A stretch of 64,000 bases of DNA from Aphrophora alni (taxonomy: Eukaryota > Arthropoda > Insecta > Hemiptera > Aphrophoridae): positions 43,704,368-43,768,367 of the forward strand of contig OY740768.1 in the NCBI GenBank assembly GCA_963513935.1. The letters run 5' to 3'. Shown in pieces: positions 1 through 10,450 of the stretch (its first letter is position 1; each line of letters opens with the position of its first letter). The translations under genes and the position numbers were made by a program. The notes below the pieces were generated by a model. That model was not told where the DNA came from and made no database searches. It saw only the letters and a program-made list of their open reading frames with translations.

Positions 1-1537
1 ATGATACGTTAAATAATTCAATACATACACAAATTTTTGTTAATAAATGTCCGCCGATCTTATGACTTGGATCTCTCGTCATAATTTTAACATCAAATTA
101 AATATCTCATAATTATTTTTTAATAATATTTACATCGCTAATAAGTTAAAAGGGTCTATTTTTTTTTTTAGTTTTAAGGTGAAAAACCATTTCGGTTATT
201 ATCGCTTCTAAACAGGTCTATACATATACAAACTCTCTATCATGAATTGTGCAGGAACACTTTCACTTTTATTCCTCGTCATTTTCCCTCGAGATTTATA
301 CAAGTCTTAAAATATACTAAGGCTATACCATAAAATGTACAACAATCGGTCCATTATCAACTTTTGAAATGAATTAAGAGCAATCATTTTTTTAAAAACT
401 AGTCTTAAATCATAAATATAGGATACAAATTGCAAGTTACATGAAAGTGTCACAATCGCCTTCTCTTAATTATTACCCTAAGCATATTCATTTAAAAGAT
501 TAAATCAATATTAGCATATTTTTTGTATATAATATATTAAATATAGGTGGAAATTTGTGATTTGAAAATATTTTACAGGTAGAGCATTATTTTATTACAA
601 CTTATATTATCAGATAAATTATTTACATCTAATTAATAAATTATTAATATATGTACATCTAACTTACATCTTCTCGAAGAAAAAAAATTCTGTTTTTGAC
701 AGGTTCTAAAATAAATATATTATGTATTATTATTTTATTATTATATGTATTTGTAATGCTGCGCCAGATAAAGTTATGAATATTAATGTCAATTCAATAT
801 GGTTCTTGATAAAAAAACTCAATTAGTTGGTCTACCTTTTTTGGAATTGCCTTTGTACCATATTTTGGCAACTAAGTATAATGCATTGATTTTGCAACTG
901 TTTTAAAATATTTGATAATGCTTCGTTACGGTGTGTTAGACTAAGCAAACTTACAGCTTATAGTTGATAACATCGAATTAATATATGTAATCTTTTTAAA
1001 GTTTTATTTTTAAAACATTTATTTTAATATATATTTATTTTTCTGATGTAAAATGAGTATATTGAAATATTAAAGCATTTATTTTATTTTAGATCATCAT
1101 GTACATACTTACATAAAATCTTTATTCAAATTAGGTAAGAGGTATCTTTCTTTGTTTTAGAGTTTTATATACTCTAGGTACATAGAACCAGATTTAAACC
1201 TAAGGATTTTATATGTGGGGCCATTTAAAATCTGTTTTTGTACAAGACCCCTCCAGCTGGTCTACAAAAATTGAGAAACAGAATTGTTCAAGAGTGTAGA
1301 GTGACCCCTTGCGAAACATTCAAAAAACCAGATTGAATTTTGAAAACAGACTATTTATAGGTTGAAGAGAAATGGTGAAAATTTTGAAAATATATCTTGC
1401 TATTTTTGTTAAGATAACTCCTGATATTATTACTAATTTTTTAAATTTTTAATGTTACTGTACGAACTGGTTGGTTATTAAACAATTTGTTTTTATGTAG
1501 TTTTTCTACACTTCTACCAGAATTAGTCATTTTCCCA
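1..1537. other. AT-rich noncoding stretch
   Basis: No ORF of note, no recognisable transposase, RT or exon, and no clear terminal repeats. Homopolymer runs and short AT repeats only. I see nothing supportable here. Confidence 0.5.
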
Positions 1538-1618
1538 ACTCGAGTACTTTGTTATTACTAATTCTAATAATTTAGTACTAAATAGGTACTAAATCGTAGT
1601 ATAAGTTTCGGCCCAGAA
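1538..1618. repeat. Dispersed repeat, copy A (about 80 bp)
   Basis: Contains the run TAATTTAGTACTAAATAGG and the following CGTAGTATAAGTTTC. It matches the stretch at 3369-3449 at roughly three quarters of positions in the same orientation. It lies close to the antisense LTR/primer-site fragment at 1780-1875, so both may belong to one decayed LTR element, but no boundaries are visible. Confidence 0.45.
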
Positions 1619-1779
1619 ATATTAAGTGGCCGGATTACCATTGTAATAATTGAAAAACCTGACAGACAAGGGAAAACTACTTTATTCATTTTAAGCCACA
1701 CGTTGGTGCGACCAATTGTAATAATATAAAAACTGAAGGTTTTTATAAAAGTTATTACTTATGTTATTTTTATTTAAAA

Positions 1780-1875
1780 AAAAAAAAAATGACTATTTTT
1801 ATTTAAGTTTTTATTAAAAGTTTGCTCAGCTAAAGGGCGCCAGGTAGCGTTAGCTTACCAATTTTGAAAAGTTAA
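1780..1875 (-). repeat. Antisense fragment of an LTR element containing a TGGCGCCC primer-site motif
   Basis: Positions 1835-1870, reverse-complemented, match 36 of 36 bases of the LTR of the element at 20076-27379 (21317-21352 and 27231-27266). The shared block ends in TGGCGCCC, the first eight bases of a lysine-tRNA type primer binding site. T/A-rich sequence on the downstream side is also alike. I infer a relic of a related LTR element inserted in the opposite direction; its ends cannot be placed. Confidence 0.6.
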
Positions 1876-2745
1876 AAGTTTAATTGAATTTATGATTTTA
1901 ATTATTTTTTATCTCAGGGTGTGGCTTCTTTTTCAGTGTACTTACAGTGATTCCTGGTTTAGAATGAGTAACGCTTGAATTGAAAAATTTTAACATGAAT
2001 TTATTAAATAAGAACATTTATACATTGGCATTTATTACAAAAAATATATCATGAAAATCAACTATAGCTAACATCCTATCTGAATTATTTTAATTGCCTT
2101 TGAAGAAGGTCTCATTTCTTTTTTAAGTATTGAATTTATCTTTAAATTGCAACTATCAAATTTATTTATGAAATTAAAAAAGATTAAAATCATCTGTTTC
2201 TTTATTTATTGAAAATGCATTATAGAAAACAATAAAATAATATATGTCAGTAAACCTTCTTTGTATTCTGACTTGAAAGTTTAACTATTTAAAAAATACT
2301 AAATTTATAATACTAATACAAAAAAGAACATAATAAATTTTATATAACATACAATTTAGATATAGCGTGTTAAATAACACGTTTTACCAGACTTTTAGAG
2401 AGTTATTGTCCAAAATGTGATCCAGGCGTTGTGTCGTGTCTCGTGCGCGTGGTAATTCAGCCGCCGACAATATTTTAATCGCACTTCCGAATTTGTGACT
2501 ATGCTCAATTAAAGTTTGTATTGCGATTTTTATCACCACTGTTCATCATTTTATTGTACTAAACACAACTCGCGTAATTGTCTCTCGCATGTGAATACGA
2601 TTGTCTATTGTCTTTGTTTCACAACACGTGATTCATACCGAAACCTCTAATTCTTTCCGCTATTTCAAACTAATACTGTTTTTAATACTTGAAGATATTG
2701 TTCCAAATACTTATTAAAAGCATCTGACCACTATAACTCCTTTAC
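1876..2745. other. Noncoding stretch, possibly old LTR sequence
   Basis: No gene is visible. A GC-richer island at about 2420-2480 interrupts the AT-rich background. If the antisense primer-site motif at 1835 is genuine, this stretch would lie on its LTR side, but no matching second LTR is present in the window. Confidence 0.35.
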
Positions 2746-2749
2746 AAAA

Positions 2750-2975
2750 ACTGATTCTTTATATACTTTACATTTTTAACAAAAACACCTCCACACAAAT
2801 TATTATAGGTCTGACCACATCAGGTCCCAAACTCAGACTTTTCAAAACACATCTTACTCCACTAAGCTCTGATCTAAGACTGCTTTTTATATACTTTACA
2901 TTTTTTAACAAAAACTTTTTTAGACAAACTTCAATAGGTCTCACCCTGTCAGACTCCATTCTAAGACTGACTAAA
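2750..2975. repeat. Imperfect tandem duplication, unit about 125-130 bp
   Basis: Two neighbouring units share TATATACTTTACATTTTT, AACAAAAAC, a run around ATAGGTCTSACC and a closing TCAGACT-like segment, starting near 2752 and 2878. The minus-strand ORF across both units (2768-3022) is explained by this duplication and carries no recognisable domain. Confidence 0.6.
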
Positions 2976-3368
2976 CGCATGGTGAATTTCCAATATCCGG
3001 TATTGGCTGTTCCAAATCTCACCGCGTAAGCGATATATTTCTCGTCTACTTTTCAACTAGTCTTTATTCGAATACTACGCAATTCATAAATTGTCCAATC
3101 TCCTAATTTTACAACATACACAATTTATTAAATTTCTTATAACTAAATTTCTTTAAAATCTATACATTATTATTTATTTGTGTTTAGAAATCTATTCTAT
3201 TATGAATTTACTTTATTTTAACATTGAGAGTCATTAGTCATGTTTTTGATTCACGTTTCATTACCCGCTATTCAATACGATTACTATTATAATAAATATT
3301 TACTCAAATTAACCTTTTTTGGTGTTACACCATGTCACTGGCCAGGACAAAGATATTCTTTAATAACT

Positions 3369-3449
3369 TGAGAACTGTGTTATTATTAATTCTAACAATT
3401 TAGTACTTAGATACTAAACCGTGGTATTAATTTCTGGACCGAAACACAA
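3369..3449. repeat. Dispersed repeat, copy B (about 80 bp)
   Basis: Partner of the copy at 1538-1618. Shared landmarks are ATTCTAACAATTTAGTACT and CCGTGGTATTAATTTC. Function and family unknown. Confidence 0.45.
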
Positions 3450-4035
3450 ATTTGCCAGGCTAGCGACATAGAGCTCATACAATAACTTTTGAAAAAAAAC
3501 AAAACAATAATTTGCATTTAGAATTAAATTAATGTTTAAATGATTTTTTGTAATCAGATTAAATATATTACAAACATTATTTGTTTTGAGGTATCTTCTT
3601 GTCACCTCATCGCGGTGGGGAGAATCATCCAGCATCATATTTAATTATGGTATGGTTAGTTATTGTTGAATGAGCTAAATAGGCTGAATTACGATAAGGT
3701 GATTAACCAATAGAACATGCCTACAAACTCTAATAAAACTCAAACGTCTTTTCTTCATGTAACCTTTCCAATATATTTGTGGTTTTCTTCAACTAATTCA
3801 ATATTTACTGTTGGGCTGTGTATACATGACTAACATTAAGCCTTACCTTTAATCTTTAATGTATTACATAACCACTTAAATAACACCAATAGTGAAACCA
3901 TTATATTTTAAGGGTCCTTTGCCTACTATACACACCACAGACTGACACACCTACACTGTGAGAATATAAATCTACATTCCCTATAAACAAATATAAGAAA
4001 ATTTCAAAATTTAAGATTTCATAGTCCGTGCTAGT
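3450..4035. other. Noncoding stretch
   Basis: AT-rich, no recognised gene, exon or terminal repeat. The small minus-strand ORF at 3414-3638 has no visible domain and I do not support it as a gene. Confidence 0.4.
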
Positions 4036-4098
4036 GCATGTGAGGTATGTTGGTCCTTTAGGAGCCACCCTGGAAGAGCGGGATATGCTCAGACCAAG

Positions 4099-5230
4099 GC
4101 ATACAGACCTATTTGCCTAAACTCCTTCTTGCTAAAGGCAATGGAAAGAATACTGGATGTAAGTATCAGAGAAAGCGTGCTAAGGAGTTCAAGCCTGCAC
4201 GAAAATCAATTTGCTTATAGACCACGCAGGTCCACATAGGCAGCTCTGCATCACTTAGTGAGCAGAATAGAGGAAAGTCTGAAAGCAAAGGAAATAGCCC
4301 TGGGGGGCTTTTCTGGACATAAAGGGTGCCTTCAGTAACACTTCAATACAATCGATGATTAGAGCTTTGGAGGATTGTGAGGTGAACAAGACTGTTGTAG
4401 GATGGGTGTCTGCCATGCTGAACAGCAGGTTAATCCAGGCTACTCTGTATGATGAAACCATCACGGTTAGGGCTAGGCATGGATGTGCACAGGGAGGAGT
4501 CCTATCTCCCCTGTTATGGAACCTGGTAGTGGATAAGATCCTGAGGCGTCTTAACGTACAAGGATTCTACTCACAGGGATATGCTGATGATGTGGCCATC
4601 GTGGTAAGTGGTAGAGACATGAGCGTCACTTGTGAACTCATGCGGGCTGCCTTTATCCAGGTGGAAAGGTGGTGCCAGTGGGAACAGCTAGCTGTGAATC
4701 CCGGAAAAACTTCTTTCATTCCCTTTACAAGAAAAAGGAATCTGGGAGTGAGGTCGCTCCCTAAGCTATTTGGGCAGGAGGTAGCACTGGAAAACCAGGT
4801 GAAGTACCTAGGTATTGTGCTGGATAAAAGGCTCACCTGGAACCCGCAGATAGGACGGGTAGCAACCAGAGCCAAGTGTCTTATGTTTGCATGTAAGAGG
4901 GTTGTTGGTAAACAATGGGGTCTGCAACCCAAGGTGGTGATGTGGATTTACACCATGATCATTAGACCACTAATCTCCTACGCTGCGGTGGTTTGGTGGA
5001 CTAAGACGTTACAAGGTGGGGTTGGAAGTAGAATGGATGGTCTCCAAAGGGTGGCCTGTTTGGCCATCACGGGGGCCATGGGGTCTACACCAACACTTAC
5101 CTTGAATGCTCTACTGGATCTCCCTCCCCTAGGGGTTTTTATACAGGGACAGGCCAGGATGAGTGCATACAGACTGCAGCAAACGGGTTGCTGGAGAACG
5201 AGATGGCCTGCGATCTTCACTGCAGGATAA
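4099..5230 (+). pseudogene. LINE reverse transcriptase (broken)
   Basis: The RT reading starts in one frame at 4099 (AYRPICLNSF, then NQFAYRPRRST), is cut by a TAG near 4240, and shifts frame near a G-run at about 4300. From 4355 it is open for 291 codons to the stop at 5228-5230. That stretch holds the RT signature motifs: GVLSPLLWNLVVDKIL (motif around the palm), GYADDVAIV (catalytic Asp pair), WCQWEQLAVNPGKT and VKYLGIVLDKRLTW. The thumb region LISYAAVVWW and a final LQRVACLAITGAM follow. The family reaction is target-primed reverse transcription of its own RNA. Downstream coding continues in another frame into RNase H. No intact endonuclease or ORF1 is present. Confidence 0.85.
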
Positions 5231-5800
5231 ATCAAGTGGTCAACAAGGAAGTGTTAGACATGCCCTCAGATTACATGATACCTAATGTTTCATTAGATAA
5301 GTCATTCAAGACGAAAATCTTCTCTAGGGAAGAATGGGAGCCTAGAAAGAGGTTATATAATGAGCAGAATATAGTCTGGTTTATAGATGGCTCAAAAACG
5401 GAGATGGGTACGGGCGGTGGTATAAATGGGATTAACCCAGAGAGTTCCATTGTACTGTGCCTAGGCAAGCATGCTACTGTTTTCTAAGCAGAAGTAGGTG
5501 CAATCTATGAATGTATCAAGGAGAATCTAAGAATGGAATACACAGGTAAGAACATTCTGATCTTCACAGACAGTCAAGCTGCAATAGGCACTAAACACGA
5601 CTAGAGTAAAGTCGAAGCTGGTATGGGACTGCATCTCATCATTGATAAAGCTTAGTCAGGTGAACACGGTCACTGTGGGCTGGGTTCCTGGCCACTCAGG
5701 TATCGATGGAAATGAGAGAACAGATGAATTAGCCAGGGTAGGTTCAGAATCCCCTTTCGTGGGCCCGGAACCGGTGTTTGGGATCTCCTATAGGAGCACA
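5188..5800 (+). pseudogene. LINE RNase H domain (broken)
   Basis: Frame-shifted continuation of the pol gene. IVWFIDGSK carries the first catalytic Asp. A TAA at 5485-5487 interrupts just before AEVGAIYE, which holds the catalytic Glu. ILIFTDSQAAIG holds the third acidic residue, and VGWVPGHSGIDGNERTDELA holds the last His/Asp block. The order D-E-D-H/D is that of type I RNase H in I/LOA-like LINEs, which removes the RNA strand of the hybrid. Stops and at least one frameshift make it non-functional. Confidence 0.8.
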
Positions 5801-5830
5801 TTTTGTTTCACATAAAACCATATTTCTAAA

Positions 5831-5871
5831 AACTTTGAAGAATTAGTTGTTGCAACAACAATTTGTGAATT
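5831..5871 (+). repeat. Short repeat flanking the Tigger insertion, left copy
   Basis: AACTTTGAAGAATTAGTTG, a short variable part, then ACAATTTGTGAATT. The same pattern occurs on the other side of the Tigger element at 8228-8270. Confidence 0.6.
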
Positions 5872-5899
5872 TAGATGGTTAATTTCTCAAATAGATATA

Positions 5900-8187
5900 C
5901 AGTGGAACTTGGTTATAACGTCATCAAAGGGACCGGAAGTTTTTTAACGTTATATCCGAGTGACGTTATAAAAAAGCAGCCTTAAATCTGAGTGAAAGGA
6001 CAAAGTAAAAACGCAAATGTTCTGCTATATACAGTACAACACTGTTTATTGAAATCTACTCGTACATTGGAATATAATAAAAAAAACATTAATAAAAAAA
6101 TGATACGTTTTCACAATTAAATATTTTATAATAAAAATCTTAGTTTACTGTCGAAAAAAATCTGTGATCTTCTTTTGAACGGTCCTTTCAGAAAAATAAA
6201 TTCTCTCCGTTGTGCAACAAACGTCTTGAAGCGTACTGAGTGTTGAAGCAGACGTTTCCCTGAAGCTAAAGAACCGGGAGAGAGTCTCAGCAGCCTTCAT
6301 TGCTTCTTGAACAGACGGACAAACGAAGTCTTCTGCGCTCTGGTCATCATCTTCATCAGGACTATCTTCGGCATCCTTCTTCTGAACATCTGCGACGGTC
6401 TCTGCATCACTCAACATTTGGAATGTTTCTACTTGATCATCCACTGAAGCGTATGAATCAATATCATTTCCAAAGTTGCTCTGGTCAACATTAAACTGTG
6501 CAATCCACGTTGAAAGAGGCAGTTCATCATCTTCGTCATAATTTTCAAGTGAAGCTGTAGATCCCAATTGAGCTTTGCGGAAGCACTTCGAAATGGTTAT
6601 CGGCGTTACATTATTCCAGGACTTGTCTAGGAACCTAATGGCGTCCAATATTGAGATGTTCACGGGCTGTGCGGTGTCCATGCTAAGAATAATTTTTTTT
6701 AACAAGAATTTCCGGTAGTGACACTTTAGACTTCTTATGACACCTTGGTCCATGGGCTGAAGAATACTTGTACAGTTGGCAGGGAAAAAAACAAGATTTA
6801 TATTGGTTAAATTTAATTTCGGATGTGCTGCACAATTGTCAACTAGAAGAAGAATTTTTCTGTTTTTTAAAGATAACTGTTGATCCCACTTCCTTAACTC
6901 TTCTTCAAATATGGCAGAAGTCATCCACGCTTTTTTGTTAGCAGTGTAATTCACCGGTAGTTTTTTTACGTTTTTAAAACATCTAGGGCGCAAACTCTTT
7001 CCGATCACTAAAAGCTTTCTTTTTTCAGTTACTGTCATGTTTGCACAAACGAAGGCCGTTATTCTCTGCTTGGAAAGTTTTCCACCAACACACTTTTCGT
7101 TTTTAAATTGTAATGTCTTGTCCGGAGTTAACTTGAAGAAAATTCCGGTTTCATCTCCGTTGAAAATGTCTTCGTCTTTGTAACCTTCACTTAGAGTTGG
7201 CCACGTCTTCTGCACCCATTCACTCGTAACGTTCTGATCAACACTTTTTGCTTCGCCACAAATCTTCGCAAAGGAGATTGAATGTCTCGCTTTGAAACGA
7301 TCAAGCCAGCCGTTTGAACATGTAAAATTAGAACCGAATATTTGTCCAAACTCAGTCGCTTTTTCTTTAAGAATTGGTCCACTGTTAGGAATGTTGGCGC
7401 TGCGGCATTGCTTAAACCATTTAAGCAACGCCTCATCCACATCACTATGTTGGCACTTTCTTATTTTTTTTACGTTTTCTCCGTCTTCCTTAAACGCGGT
7501 TATAATTTTGTCTTTATTCTTTAAAATTGAACCTACTGTAGAATTTACCAGACCAAACTCACGACACACATCAGCAATTTTTCTTCCACTTTCCACCGCT
7601 CTGATCAACCGCACTTTTTCCTTGATAGGAAGCACCTTCCGTTTGACACCACAACTTGACATTGCACAAACAAAACACAACTAACGACGTATAAAACAAC
7701 TGTCAACACACGCGATGCTCACACGGAAGTAGGTAGTGATGTGACTGATGATTTACCGTAACTAATGAAACAAACAATACAGTACAGTGTGCCTGTGTCA
7801 CCACAGTCATTGACCTTGTAGAATGTAGGGGTGGGAAGGGATAAGACCCAGGTATGCGGGACAGCCCCCGCCCCCTCGAGACACCAATTACACAAAAGAG
7901 TTTTATCCTGTCACCTGCTCAACGTCCGGCTTGTGACCTGTTTTTGCTTTTGTTGTTTCTACACATTGTTTCTATGAATTTTGGGACATAATACAAGCAC
8001 ACTACCACTTTTGCAACCTAAGAATCGCAAAATGTTTGACGCTATAGCCGAGTGCCGCGATATTTGTTGACGATATAAACGGGTTTTCGTATAACATAAA
8101 ATGTTCAATTTTGGCCGGTCTGTATAAAATGTGACGTTAAACCCGAGTTGACGTTACAGCCGATGCTGTTATAACCAAGTTCCACTG
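5900..8187 (-). mobile_element. Complete pogo/Tigger-type DNA transposon
   Basis: A 2,288-bp element bounded by inverted repeats that begin CAGTGGAACTTGGTTATAAC at 5900 and, on the opposite strand, end at 8187 with the same 20 bases. TA dinucleotides (5898-5899 and 8188-8189) flank it, the target duplication expected of Tc1/mariner/pogo elements. Subterminal TGACGTTA-type motifs recur near both ends. It carries one uninterrupted transposase gene on the minus strand with about 500 bp of upstream sequence. Both termini and the ORF look intact, so it may be recently active. Confidence 0.92.
6145..7680 (-). CDS. Tigger/pogo-family transposase (DDD, CENP-B-like)
   Basis: A 511-residue ORF, full length for this family. 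Residues about 8-65 form a CENP-B-type N-terminal helix-turn-helix, and about 75-135 the second CENP-B/Tc5 DNA-binding domain, with the hallmark GWLDRFKARHS at 124-134. The DDE_1 catalytic core has Asp176 (FNGDETGIFF), Asp281 (LLLVDNCAAH) and Asp311 (QPMDQGVIRS), all three present, with 29 residues between the last two. The tail ends in VQKKITDFFRQ, a C-terminal motif shared with other copies in this window. The start is either the first Met or Met7 (MSSCGVKRK), which better fits the usual basic start of these proteins. The role is cut-and-paste transposition of the surrounding element. No frameshift or stop is seen. Confidence 0.93.
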   Translation of the reverse strand: MCFVCAMSSCGVKRKVLPIKEKVRLIRAVESGRKIADVCREFGLVNSTVGSILKNKDKIITAFKEDGENVKKIRKCQHSDVDEALLKWFKQCRSANIPNSGPILKEKATEFGQIFGSNFTCSNGWLDRFKARHSISFAKICGEAKSVDQNVTSEWVQKTWPTLSEGYKDEDIFNGDETGIFFKLTPDKTLQFKNEKCVGGKLSKQRITAFVCANMTVTEKRKLLVIGKSLRPRCFKNVKKLPVNYTANKKAWMTSAIFEEELRKWDQQLSLKNRKILLLVDNCAAHPKLNLTNINLVFFPANCTSILQPMDQGVIRSLKCHYRKFLLKKIILSMDTAQPVNISILDAIRFLDKSWNNVTPITISKCFRKAQLGSTASLENYDEDDELPLSTWIAQFNVDQSNFGNDIDSYASVDDQVETFQMLSDAETVADVQKKDAEDSPDEDDDQSAEDFVCPSVQEAMKAAETLSRFFSFRETSASTLSTLQDVCCTTERIYFSERTVQKKITDFFRQ

Positions 8188-8227
8188 TAAATCATAAAAT
8201 GTAAACAAATTTAGTTGAAAATATAAT

Positions 8228-8270
8228 AACTTTGAAGAATTAGTTGGCCAAGAAGAACAATTTGTGAATT
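8228..8270 (+). repeat. Short repeat flanking the Tigger insertion, right copy
   Basis: AACTTTGAAGAATTAGTTGG, then ACAATTTGTGAATT, matching 5831-5871 on the other side of the transposon. It is much too long to be the TA target duplication, so it must be older host or repeat sequence. Confidence 0.6.
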
Positions 8271-8528
8271 AATTCGTCATCACAAAATTTGCTTGATACT
8301 AACAATTGATAATATATATTTTTTAATTTGTTGCCTAGACAACATATACACCATGGCAAAAAATAAAAATTAAATAATATATAAAAAGTATTAATATTTT
8401 ATTTATTAATATATTAAATTTTCTCCTATTGAGAAAGCTAAAACAAATTTAGTTTAACTGCATATTCATTGATCTATATTTTACTAAGCAACATACAGAA
8501 ACTGTAAATTCAGTTCTTGCTATTTATA

Positions 8529-9593
8529 ATGGAACCAACTGAAAACACAATTTGGATTGATGATTTTGGTCCTTACTTGAAACCAATATATAATATTATT
8601 AAAAAAATTACTGGTTTAACAATTCCTTTTCTTGATTTTCTATCTCCAACTTTTTTACTCTTTCCTCTTGTACCTTTTCCACCTCCAGACACTCCTGATT
8701 TTGAAGAAAATGTTTGTGACATGTGTGGTGAATTTACATCGTCATATGTGAGTGCTTCTTTAGATACTGAAATTAATCAAATAGATGATGAAGAGTTAGA
8801 AAATAAAATAAAGGATATTGAAAACAAACTAAGGACAATCAGTATTGAGTTAATAGCATCAATAAATCACAGAGAAAACCTTAGTTTGAAAATAGACCAC
8901 TTGCACAATCAGATAATGGCTATTGATTCTCCCAAACAAACAAAAAGATGTGATTCACTTAAAGTATTAGCAGAGGTTGCAATGAAAAAATCAGTAGAAG
9001 TACATTCAAAACATTTCCTTGAATCAGTGAAGGAAAAAATACCTGAACATAAAAATGCAGTAGAAAATATAGAAACTGTTGAAAAAATAGAAGAACAACA
9101 AAAGGATGAGTTGTTAGACCAGGTGGAAGCACATTCAAAGAAGTTACAGTTAATGACACTTGAATCAGAGGAGAAAGAAATAACTGAAGATCAAAATGCA
9201 GTAGAAAATATAGAAACTGTTGAAAAAAAAGAAGAACAACAAAAGGATGAGTTGCTAGACCAGGTGGAAGCACATTCAAAGAAGTTACAGTTAATGGCAC
9301 TTAAATCAGAGGAGGAAGAAATAACTGAAGATCAAAATGCAGTAGAAAATATAGAAACTGTTGAAAAAAAAGAAGAACAACAAAAGGATGAGTTGTTAGA
9401 CCAGGTGGAACCACATTCAAAGAATTTAAAGTTAATGGCACTTGAATCAGAAGAGGAAGAAATATCAGAAGATAAAAGTGAAGTAGAAAATATAGAAACT
9501 GCTGAAAAAAAAGAAGAACAAAAGGATGAGTTGTTGGACCAGGTGGACATAGTGACGGAGCAAAATATTGATGAATCAAACTCTGCAAAATAA
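8529..9593 (+). CDS. Single-exon gene of unknown function with four 47-residue repeats
   Basis: The ORF is open from ATG 8529 (MEPTENTIW) for 354 residues; the frame is open four codons further upstream but without a Met. I do not recognise the family. Residues about 8-55 are hydrophobic and proline-rich, ending in PLVPFPPPDTPDF, followed by one CxxC pair (VCDMCGEF). Residues about 80-135 look like coiled coil (heptad-like Leu/Ile with Glu/Lys). From about residue 175 there are four tandem 47-residue units built on NAVENIETVEKKEEQQKDEL, LDQVEAHSKKLQLMAL and acidic EEEEIT segments, the last unit shortened. Codon usage is AT-rich like the surroundings. There is no intron and a poly(A) signal lies 174 nt past the stop. 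It could be an orphan host gene, a retrocopy or cargo of an unrecognised element. No neighbouring gene suggests its role. Confidence 0.6.
   Translation: MEPTENTIWIDDFGPYLKPIYNIIKKITGLTIPFLDFLSPTFLLFPLVPFPPPDTPDFEENVCDMCGEFTSSYVSASLDTEINQIDDEELENKIKDIENKLRTISIELIASINHRENLSLKIDHLHNQIMAIDSPKQTKRCDSLKVLAEVAMKKSVEVHSKHFLESVKEKIPEHKNAVENIETVEKIEEQQKDELLDQVEAHSKKLQLMTLESEEKEITEDQNAVENIETVEKKEEQQKDELLDQVEAHSKKLQLMALKSEEEEITEDQNAVENIETVEKKEEQQKDELLDQVEPHSKNLKLMALESEEEEISEDKSEVENIETAEKKEEQKDELLDQVDIVTEQNIDESNSAK
9051..9590 (+). repeat. Tandem coding repeat, 141-bp unit, four copies
   Basis: The landmark GCAGTAGAAAATATAGAAAC begins at 9057, 9198 and 9339, and its variant at 9480, giving an exact 141-bp period (47 codons). 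Units 2 and 3 are almost identical at DNA level, which points to recent expansion. The antisense ORFs seen across this stretch are a by-product of the repetition. Confidence 0.9.
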
Positions 9594-9766
9594 GATGGAG
9601 ATAACAAATAGTATGATGTTTTTAAATCATTCAGAAATAGAAAAGAATTAGTCAGTTTAACAATTCTTTTAAATGGTGAATGTATAAAAAATTAAGAATT
9701 TTATTATAAATGACAAAAGAATATACATATAATATTGTACTGTAATTTTATGAATTATTTATTTCT

Positions 9767-9772
9767 AATAAA
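9767..9772 (+). terminator. Candidate poly(A) signal AATAAA
   Basis: AATAAA lies 174 nt after the stop codon of the 47-residue-repeat gene, in a T-rich context. It is the first such hexamer in that 3' flank that I see. AT-rich DNA makes chance occurrence easy. Confidence 0.4.
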
Positions 9773-10446
9773 TTGGTAAATTCTATGGCACTGGTATATA
9801 AATACATATAGTTCTAAAAGATAGTTATAAAGCAAGGAAAATGTTAAATTTTTGGAGGGAAGCCTTTGAACTTCTTCATGTACCCATGAACCCTTGTTTC
9901 AACTTGCAAAAAAAGATAAATAAATTAATAAAATAGAAATTTTGAAACTATTTATTTTACATTAAATTAATATTTGAAGGTTTATTGATTTTTATAAGTT
10001 ACTAAGGCTGATCTTGTAAATTAAGGTAATGTATTGCTGATTTAATGTATAAGGTAAATATTGCTGATCTTTTATAATTCATGAACTCATGAGGCAAAAC
10101 GTTCATCATATTTGGTGTCAAAGCCCATATATCATTTTGCTGAGAAAATATTCAAAACTCTGTAAGTAATTGCTGTGCAGTAAATTCATATGTTATCAAT
10201 ATATAAGACCATTTTTTTATACAACACATTTTTACCAATATCTTGGAACGATTTTTCAACCATAAAATTATAACATTAACACTAAAATTGGCTTTATTTA
10301 CTGATAACTGATAATTTCATCAATGAAATAGATAAATATATATGGTATTAAAAGTAACAATTATTTTTGGGGTAAAATTAAATAATTTTGGGAAGGTTCC
10401 ATATAAATTTATAGAACTTAAATATGTATGAGCACAGTAGATGAGA
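9773..10446. other. Noncoding stretch
   Basis: AT-rich spacer between the repeat gene and the piggyBac-type terminus. Nothing recognised. Confidence 0.4.
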
Positions 10447-10450
10447 TTAA

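Larger units (their letters stand above)
4036..5812 (+). mobile_element. 5'-truncated, decayed LINE with RT and RNase H domains
   Basis: A non-LTR retrotransposon fragment on the plus strand. It begins inside the reverse transcriptase (AYRPICLNSF at about 4099) and runs through the RT core to an RNase H domain that ends near 5800. Having RNase H after RT argues for the I/LOA/R1 group rather than jockey proper; I cannot name the family. Frame changes and stop codons show it is dead. A clear poly(A) 3' end was not seen before the Tigger element that follows. Confidence 0.85.

Noticed and set aside
4567..5235. Antisense ORFs over the LINE
   Set aside because: The sense strand carries clear RT motifs; the antisense frames are shadows.
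7292..7684. Plus-strand ORF over the Tigger transposase
   Set aside because: Shadow of the minus-strand transposase, which has full domain support.
8959..9607. Several antisense ORFs across the 47-residue-repeat gene
   Set aside because: They repeat with the 141-bp period because the sense strand does; the sense frame has a start, a long open frame and a poly(A) signal.
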